Positions 13,169-17,658 of a stretch of 17,658 bases of DNA are shown here, piece after piece (the stretch's first letter is position 1; every line of letters starts with the position of its first letter). Source of the DNA: GCA-002282575 sp964519885 (GTDB lineage: Bacteria; Pseudomonadota; Gammaproteobacteria; Thiomicrospirales; Thiomicrospiraceae); contig CAZFLX010000036.1 of the NCBI GenBank assembly GCA_964519885.1, positions 1 to 17,658 on the forward strand, written 5' to 3'. The notes under the pieces are model-generated. The model worked only from the letters and a program-made list of their open reading frames with translations, made no database searches and had not been told where the DNA came from. The position numbers were made by a program, and so were the translations under genes.

Positions 13169-13966
13169 GTGCAAACACCCAAACAGGGAATTTATTGGTT
13201 GCCGAATATGTTGACCACGGCTGCTTTGTTCTGTGGTTTCTATGCCATTATTGCAGGCGTGAATCAGCAATTTGAACAGGGAGCGATTGCGATTTTTATC
13301 GCCATGGTCTTTGATGCGCTAGATGGTCGCGTCGCACGTATGGCGAATGCAACCAGCGAGTTTGGTGCTGAGTATGATAGCCTGTCTGACATGGTGTCTT
13401 TTGGTATTGCACCAGCGATGTTGGTTTACAGTTGGGGGCTGAACGAACTGGGTAAGTTTGGTTGGGTAGCGGCTTTTATCTATGTTGCAGCGGCAGCGTT
13501 GCGCTTGGCGCGCTTTAATACCCAGGTCGGCACTGCTGATAAACGCTATTTCCAAGGTTTGCCTAGCCCAGCAGCTGCGGGGGTGTTAGCTTCGTTTGTG
13601 TGGATTATGGGCGATGCCAGTTTTAGCCAAATTACCGTGGTGTTCGTCAGCTTACTCACCATTGCCACAGGCTTATTGATGGTGAGTAATTTCCGTTACC
13701 ACAGCTTTAAAGAGTTTAAGCTGAAAGACCGTGTTCCCTTTATTACCATGTTGTTATTGGTTGGCGTGGCGATTATTATTTTGATTGATCCTGCAACGCT
13801 GTTGTTCCTGATATTGTTTGTCTATGGCGCATCGGGTTTGGTGGTGACGCTGTGGGGACTGAAAGAACGTCGCAGTTTAAGACAAAAAACAAAACAAACC
13901 TCGGAAACAATCAACACAACACAAGAGTCATCGGACAAAGCGTCACAGTTTACTGAGTTACACTAA
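13169..13966 (+). CDS. pssA: CDP-diacylglycerol-serine O-phosphatidyltransferase
   Basis: This integral membrane enzyme makes phosphatidylserine, the precursor of phosphatidylethanolamine, from CDP-diacylglycerol and serine. I chose GTG 13169 (265 aa) because AAGGAG lies 6 nt upstream, the same arrangement as at ilvB; ATG 13154 is in frame but has a poorer site. The CDP-alcohol phosphotransferase motif is complete: D52-G53-x2-A56-R57-x8-G66-x3-D70-x3-D74, in LDGRVARMANATSEFGAEYD followed by SLSD. Several hydrophobic segments follow (about 78-95, 103-115, 150-180, 195-235), and the C-terminus is polar and Thr/Ser/Gln-rich. This is the type II, membrane-bound family, not the E. coli phospholipase D-like type. 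leuA follows after 11 bp. Confidence 0.93.
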   Translation: MQTPKQGIYWLPNMLTTAALFCGFYAIIAGVNQQFEQGAIAIFIAMVFDALDGRVARMANATSEFGAEYDSLSDMVSFGIAPAMLVYSWGLNELGKFGWVAAFIYVAAAALRLARFNTQVGTADKRYFQGLPSPAAAGVLASFVWIMGDASFSQITVVFVSLLTIATGLLMVSNFRYHSFKEFKLKDRVPFITMLLLVGVAIIILIDPATLLFLILFVYGASGLVVTLWGLKERRSLRQKTKQTSETINTTQESSDKASQFTELH

Positions 13967-13977
13967 GAGAAGTAGAT

Positions 13978-15525
13978 ATGAAAAATACCTTAATTATTTT
14001 TGATACCACTTTGCGCGATGGCGAGCAAAGCCCAGGCGCTTCGATGACGCGCGAAGAAAAAGTCAAAATCGCCAAAGTGTTAGAAAAGTTGCGTGTCGAT
14101 GTGATCGAAGCGGGTTTCCCCGCGGCTAGTCAAGGGGATTTTGAATCGGTACAAGCAGTGGCTAAAGCGGTACAAGATTCGGTGGTTTGTGGACTCTCGC
14201 GTGCGGTGGATCGTGATATTGATCTGGCGGGTGAGGCGGTTAAGCCAGCAACACGTGGACGCATTCATACCTTTATTGCGACATCGCCGATTCACATGGA
14301 AAAGAAACTGCGTATGACCCCTGATGAAGTGGTTGAACGTGCCGTCTATGCCGTGAAGCGTGCGCGTCAGTACACCGATGATGTTGAGTTTTCGGCAGAG
14401 GATGCAGGACGTTCTGATCCTGAGTTTTTGTGTCGCGTGTTTGATGCCGTCATTAAAGGAGGTGCAACAACGATTAATATTCCCGATACGGTGGGTTATA
14501 ACTTACCAGAGCAATTTGGTGCTTTGTTCAAATACGTGATTACCAATACCGCTAATTCAGATAAAGCCATTTTCTCCGCCCATTGTCATAATGACTTGGG
14601 CTTAGCGGTGGCTAATTCATTGGCAGCGGTACAAAATGGCGCACGTCAAATCGAATGTACCATTAATGGACTGGGTGAACGTGCAGGTAACACGGCATTA
14701 GAAGAAATCGTCATGGCGATCCGCACCCGTCAAGACTTTTTCTCGTTTGATACGCGTATTAACACCAAAGAAATTGTGCCTGCTTCGCGTATGGTATCGG
14801 CCATTACGGGGTTTGCGGTACAACCAAATAAGGCGATCGTTGGTGCCAATGCCTTTGCGCATGAATCGGGTATTCATCAAGATGGCGTGTTGAAGCATCG
14901 CGAAACTTACGAAATAATGTCGGCAGAAGATGTGGGTTGGTCGGCGAATAAAATGGTATTGGGTAAGCATTCAGGTCGTAATGCGTTGCGCTCTCGTTTA
15001 GAATCGATTGGCGTTGCCCCAGCGAGCGAAGAAGAGTTGAACCGAATTTTTGTGCGCTTTAAAGAATTAGCCGACCTAAAGCATGATATTTACGATGAAG
15101 ACTTGTTGGCTTTAGTTGCGGATGATGCAGTGGAGTTAGAAAGCGATCAATATCGTTTGGTCTCGTTAAAAGTGGTGTCTGAAACGGGTGAGCAACCTAA
15201 AGCGGAAGTCACACTTTGGATTAACGGAGAGGAAAAGCGTGCTGAGTCTGCAGGCGCAGGTGCGGTCGATGCCACCTTTAAGGCGATTGAAAGCATGGTC
15301 AATTCAGGAGCAAACCTTTCACTTTATGCGGTCAGCAATGTGACTAATGGCACTGATTCACAAGGTGAAACGGCGGTACGTTTAGAAAAAGGTGGTCGTA
15401 TTGTTAACGGTCAGGGAACAGACACCGATATTATGACTTCGTCCGCTAAAGCTTACATTAACGCGTTGAATAAGCTCGAGGTTCGTGCCAAACGCTCTCA
15501 TCCTCAATATCAAGGTGGCGTGTGA
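13978..15525 (+). CDS. leuA: 2-isopropylmalate synthase
   Basis: It catalyses the committed step of leucine synthesis, condensing acetyl-CoA with 2-oxoisovalerate made by the ilv pathway. The 515-residue length is that of the bacterial short LeuA form. The catalytic TIM barrel (about 1-270) has FDTTLRDGEQSPGAS (R13, D14), the metal-binding H202 and H204 in SAHCHNDLGLA, and N238 in GERAGNTALEE. A linker follows, and residues about 390-515 form the LeuA dimer/regulatory domain that binds leucine, giving feedback control. It starts 11 bp after pssA and its TGA overlaps the next GTG start, so it lies inside a pssA-leuA-holD-flavoprotein-rimI operon rather than with leuBCD. Confidence 0.96.
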   Translation: MKNTLIIFDTTLRDGEQSPGASMTREEKVKIAKVLEKLRVDVIEAGFPAASQGDFESVQAVAKAVQDSVVCGLSRAVDRDIDLAGEAVKPATRGRIHTFIATSPIHMEKKLRMTPDEVVERAVYAVKRARQYTDDVEFSAEDAGRSDPEFLCRVFDAVIKGGATTINIPDTVGYNLPEQFGALFKYVITNTANSDKAIFSAHCHNDLGLAVANSLAAVQNGARQIECTINGLGERAGNTALEEIVMAIRTRQDFFSFDTRINTKEIVPASRMVSAITGFAVQPNKAIVGANAFAHESGIHQDGVLKHRETYEIMSAEDVGWSANKMVLGKHSGRNALRSRLESIGVAPASEEELNRIFVRFKELADLKHDIYDEDLLALVADDAVELESDQYRLVSLKVVSETGEQPKAEVTLWINGEEKRAESAGAGAVDATFKAIESMVNSGANLSLYAVSNVTNGTDSQGETAVRLEKGGRIVNGQGTDTDIMTSSAKAYINALNKLEVRAKRSHPQYQGGV

Positions 15526-15908
15526 ATTTGGCTGAAGCACTCGGTATTGTTGATTGGCAAGATCAGCGCCTTGAACGTCAAGACGCTGAGCATTCTGAAG
15601 TGGCCAACCAACAGTCATTATCAGAGCTTTGGGTTTGGTCGGTCGATTTGGACACCTTTTGGGATGATGACCAAGACCCGCGCTGGCGATTGTTGTTAAA
15701 CATGGTTCAAGCTTTGGGTTTTTCTGCAGATCACTTGCTTCCTTGCGATCAGCCTGAAGACAAACCAGAAGATGCTTGGGGAATAGCTTTTGGACGTTCG
15801 GCAGCTAATATGGTTTCTTTGCCTGCGTTAAACGATTTGCTTACGCAGCCCGCGTTGAAAAAACAAACTTGGCAGACACTTTGTCAGCAGTTATTGGTAC
15901 ATGGCTAA
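15522..15908 (+). CDS. holD: Probable DNA polymerase III psi subunit (HolD-like)
   Basis: This 128-residue acidic protein is poorly conserved, but several features fit HolD, the psi subunit that links the clamp loader to chi and SSB. It begins with an ALGIVDWQDQRLER segment, like the E. coli LGITQW start. The middle has LLLNMVQALGFSADHLLPC, comparable to a VLRAL...PDQVLQL stretch, and the end LPALNDLLTQPALKKQTWQT resembles the E. coli SPALTDL...ALWQQI block. Context supports it: in enterics holD is followed by rimI, and here rimI lies one gene further on. It starts at GTG 15522, overlapping the leuA TGA. Alignment is from memory, so the assignment is moderate; otherwise it is an unknown cytoplasmic protein. 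Confidence 0.65.
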   Translation: MNLAEALGIVDWQDQRLERQDAEHSEVANQQSLSELWVWSVDLDTFWDDDQDPRWRLLLNMVQALGFSADHLLPCDQPEDKPEDAWGIAFGRSAANMVSLPALNDLLTQPALKKQTWQTLCQQLLVHG

Positions 15909-17121
15909 ACAGGTTGCGGTTATTGGCGCTGGTCCTGCTGGACTCATGGCAGCAGAGGTCTTAGTCAGTCAAGGGTTTTCAGTCAGTGTTTATGATGCCA
16001 TGCCTTCAGCAGGTCGAAAGTTTCTGCAAGCGGGCAGGGGTGGACTCAACATTAGTCATAGCCTAGCCATCGACGAGTTTTTGCTCCAATATGGTGAAGC
16101 GGCAAACTGGTTAGCACCCATGATACGCGCGTTTGATGCTCTCGCAATTCAGGCTTGGATGAAAAGCTTGGGCATCGATAGTTTTATTGGCTCTTCGGGA
16201 CGTATTTTCCCCATCGATAAAAAAGCAGCGCCCTTACTCAGAGCTTGGTTGCATCGATTAAAACAAGCTGGTGTTAGCTTTCACATGAAACACCGCTTTA
16301 TTGGTTGGCAAGGAGCGTCGCTTCTATTTAACCATGCTGATACGCAAGAGCTGGTGAGCGCCGATGCTGTCGTCATGGCATTGGGTGGTGCCAGTTGGCC
16401 GCAATTGGGTTCTAAAGGAGAGTGGTTAGCACCCTTTGCTCAACAAGGGATTGAGGTTGCACCTTTCAGGCCCGCGAATTGCAGTTTTAATGTCGCTTGG
16501 AGTCAGCACCTGGTTCAGCATTATGCTGGCGCTCCCATTAAGCCCGTGATTTTGCATTATCAAGATAGTGCTGGTCAAAGTTATCAGCATCAAGGCGAGT
16601 TGATCCTATCCGCTTCTGGTTTAGAGGGTGGTCTCATTTATCGCTTTTCAGCTGTGTTGCGTGATGCTATCCAGTCGTTCGGTTCTCAAACCATTTATTT
16701 AGACATGCTTCCCAGTCTTAATGAGCAACAAGCGCTTAATAAGTTAAATCAATCTTCTGCGCGTTTGTCCTTAAGCAATAAGTTAAAAAGTAGTTTGAAC
16801 TTATCGGCCGTTAAGATTGGATTAGTGCAAGAATGGATTAAACAACATAATGTGAAACCTAATTATGCAAGTTTGGTTAAATTGCTTAAACACTATCCCG
16901 TTTCACTAATTGCAGTGGGAGAGATAGCGCAAGCCATTAGTAGTGCTGGTGGGGTGAAACAATCCGCCTTGGATGAAAAGTTAATGCTAACAACTAAGCC
17001 TGGTGTGTTTTGTGTTGGGGAAATGCTGGACTGGGAAGCGCCAACAGGTGGTTACCTGCTCACGGCTAGTTTAGCAACGGCACGTTGGGCAGCACAGGGA
17101 GTTGCTGAATGGCTGAAATGA
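15901..17121 (+). CDS. HI0933-like FAD-dependent flavoprotein (PP_4765 subfamily)
   Basis: This 406-residue flavoprotein has an N-terminal dinucleotide-binding motif VIGAGPAGLMAAE (GxGxxG at 9-14), with an acidic residue D32 at the end of the second strand for the ribose. The family block GRKFLQAGRGGLNISHS (38-54) follows, then ALGGASWPQLGSKGEW in the middle and, at the C-terminus, GEMLDWEAPTGGYLL followed by TASLATARWAA. These identify the HI0933/PP_4765 family of cytoplasmic FAD proteins, often labelled aminoacetone oxidase-like, whose substrate is not established. The start overlaps the holD-like stop by 8 nt and the end overlaps rimI by 13 nt, so it is translationally coupled in a replication/ribosome-linked operon. 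Such flavoproteins may act on nucleic acids or RNA, but that is speculation. Confidence 0.88.
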   Translation: MAKQVAVIGAGPAGLMAAEVLVSQGFSVSVYDAMPSAGRKFLQAGRGGLNISHSLAIDEFLLQYGEAANWLAPMIRAFDALAIQAWMKSLGIDSFIGSSGRIFPIDKKAAPLLRAWLHRLKQAGVSFHMKHRFIGWQGASLLFNHADTQELVSADAVVMALGGASWPQLGSKGEWLAPFAQQGIEVAPFRPANCSFNVAWSQHLVQHYAGAPIKPVILHYQDSAGQSYQHQGELILSASGLEGGLIYRFSAVLRDAIQSFGSQTIYLDMLPSLNEQQALNKLNQSSARLSLSNKLKSSLNLSAVKIGLVQEWIKQHNVKPNYASLVKLLKHYPVSLIAVGEIAQAISSAGGVKQSALDEKLMLTTKPGVFCVGEMLDWEAPTGGYLLTASLATARWAAQGVAEWLK

Positions 17122-17540
17122 GTTTGGCTGAAGCGCTCTATTTTTTTGAACAGCAAGAGCAAGGCTGTCAATGGACGCTTGAACAATTTGAGCAAAGTTT
17201 GGCAAATCCACTAACTAGCCTTGATGTTCATTATCAACAAGGTCAGATGGCTGGATATGTCTTAAGCTCGAATTTGGGCGATATGTTCGAAGTGTTACAG
17301 ATTACGGTAGCTTCTGCTTATCAACGACAAGGAGTCGCCACTCAGTTATTAGACTTAACGCTAGATAAAGCTAAATCGCTTGGTTGTGAACGTGTTGTGC
17401 TAGAAGTGCGAGAAACGAATCATCGAGCGATTGCCTTATATCAAAAACTGGGTTTTCAATTCGATGGCGTGCGTAAGAACTACTACCGTAACACGAAGGG
17501 TGATTCAGAAAATGCACTATTGATGTCGCTAACTTGTTGA
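17109..17540 (+). CDS. rimI: Ribosomal protein S18-alanine N-acetyltransferase
   Basis: RimI is a GNAT-fold enzyme that acetylates the N-terminal alanine of ribosomal protein S18 using acetyl-CoA. In this 143-residue protein the acetyl-CoA loop is YQRQGVATQLL (about 93-103). The RimI-specific block LEVRETNHRAIALYQKLGF (about 112-130) is followed by VRKNYYRNTKGDSENALLM, closely matching the family end. ATG 17109 has GGGAG 7 nt upstream; ATG 17118, which overlaps the flavoprotein TGA, is an alternative. In E. coli rimI directly follows holD; here the flavoprotein gene sits between them. It is the last gene before the terminal promoter. Confidence 0.92.
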   Translation: MAEMSLAEALYFFEQQEQGCQWTLEQFEQSLANPLTSLDVHYQQGQMAGYVLSSNLGDMFEVLQITVASAYQRQGVATQLLDLTLDKAKSLGCERVVLEVRETNHRAIALYQKLGFQFDGVRKNYYRNTKGDSENALLMSLTC

Positions 17541-17559
17541 AATTTTAGTTTTACGACAA

Positions 17560-17622
17560 AAATATGACAAATTTTTAAAATAACGCTTGCCAAAAGACTG
17601 CTGAAGTCCCATAATTCAGCTT
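17560..17622 (+). promoter_or_regulatory. Strong sigma70 promoter with AT-rich upstream element, possibly for a stable RNA operon
   Basis: TTGCCA (17587-17592), an exact 17-bp spacer and CATAAT (17610-17615) form a near-consensus promoter. It is preceded by an A/T-only-like stretch at about 17560-17582 that resembles an UP element. A hairpin CTCGAA...TTCGAG (17623-17646) would lie at the start of the transcript. No ORF starts before the window end. Strength and layout suggest an rRNA or tRNA operon beyond the edge; this is inferred. Confidence 0.65.
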
Positions 17623-17658
17623 CTCGAAACAACGCATCGCTTCGAGTGAGACGCAGAA

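Overview
The window looks like the chromosome of a gammaproteobacterium. An RsgA / pterin dehydratase / Orn cluster, an ilvB-ilvN-ilvC cluster of the IlvI/IlvH type, pssA next to leuA, and a holD-like gene linked to rimI all point there. Two small periplasmic c-type cytochromes suggest a respiratory, possibly sulfur- or methyl-oxidising lineage such as Thiomicrospira and relatives. That genus-level placement is an inference from recalled gene order and protein flavour, not from a database search.

Three zones are visible. Zone 1 (1-858) is a decayed accessory flank. It holds the 3' end of an IS3-like transposase and the IS right end. A 55-bp copy of that end sits again inside the transposase reading frame, so the IS appears nested or duplicated. 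Downstream is a PIN-domain (VapC-like) gene whose 5' end is cut off at the IS boundary.

Zone 2 (about 859-6764) is a compact integrated element of about 5.9 kb in the 3' end of a tRNA-Arg(CCT) gene. It is bounded by a 23-bp imperfect copy of the tRNA end (859-881 and 6742-6764). Near both ends lie copies of a TACCCCT motif that look like integrase arm sites. Its genes are all on the minus strand: a P4-type tyrosine integrase, an AlpA-like regulator, a small winged-helix-like protein, a Toprim primase-like protein and a DUF927 ATPase/helicase-like protein. Next to the DUF927 gene is a 200-bp array of twelve perfect GGGGACA/TGTCCCC heptamers, a strong candidate replication origin. A degenerate RelE/ParE toxin-antitoxin pair lies at the left end. 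No capsid, packaging, conjugation or obvious cargo genes are present, so this looks like a minimal satellite- or plasmid-like element able to integrate and perhaps replicate.

Zone 3 (6742-17658) is the chromosomal backbone: tRNA-Arg; two cytochrome c genes with a UUCG-loop terminator; the rsgA/pterin dehydratase pair (minus strand) diverging from orn; ilvB-ilvN-ilvC (branched-chain amino acids) ending in a strong terminator; then pssA-leuA-holD-flavoprotein-rimI, tightly packed and partly overlapping. The window ends in a strong sigma70-type promoter with an AT-rich upstream element, possibly that of a stable-RNA operon just beyond the edge.

The main novelty candidates are the split primase/helicase element with its heptamer-array origin, its paired arm sites, and a strand-biased GCTGGCA 7-mer enriched in its replication genes in all three reading frames.
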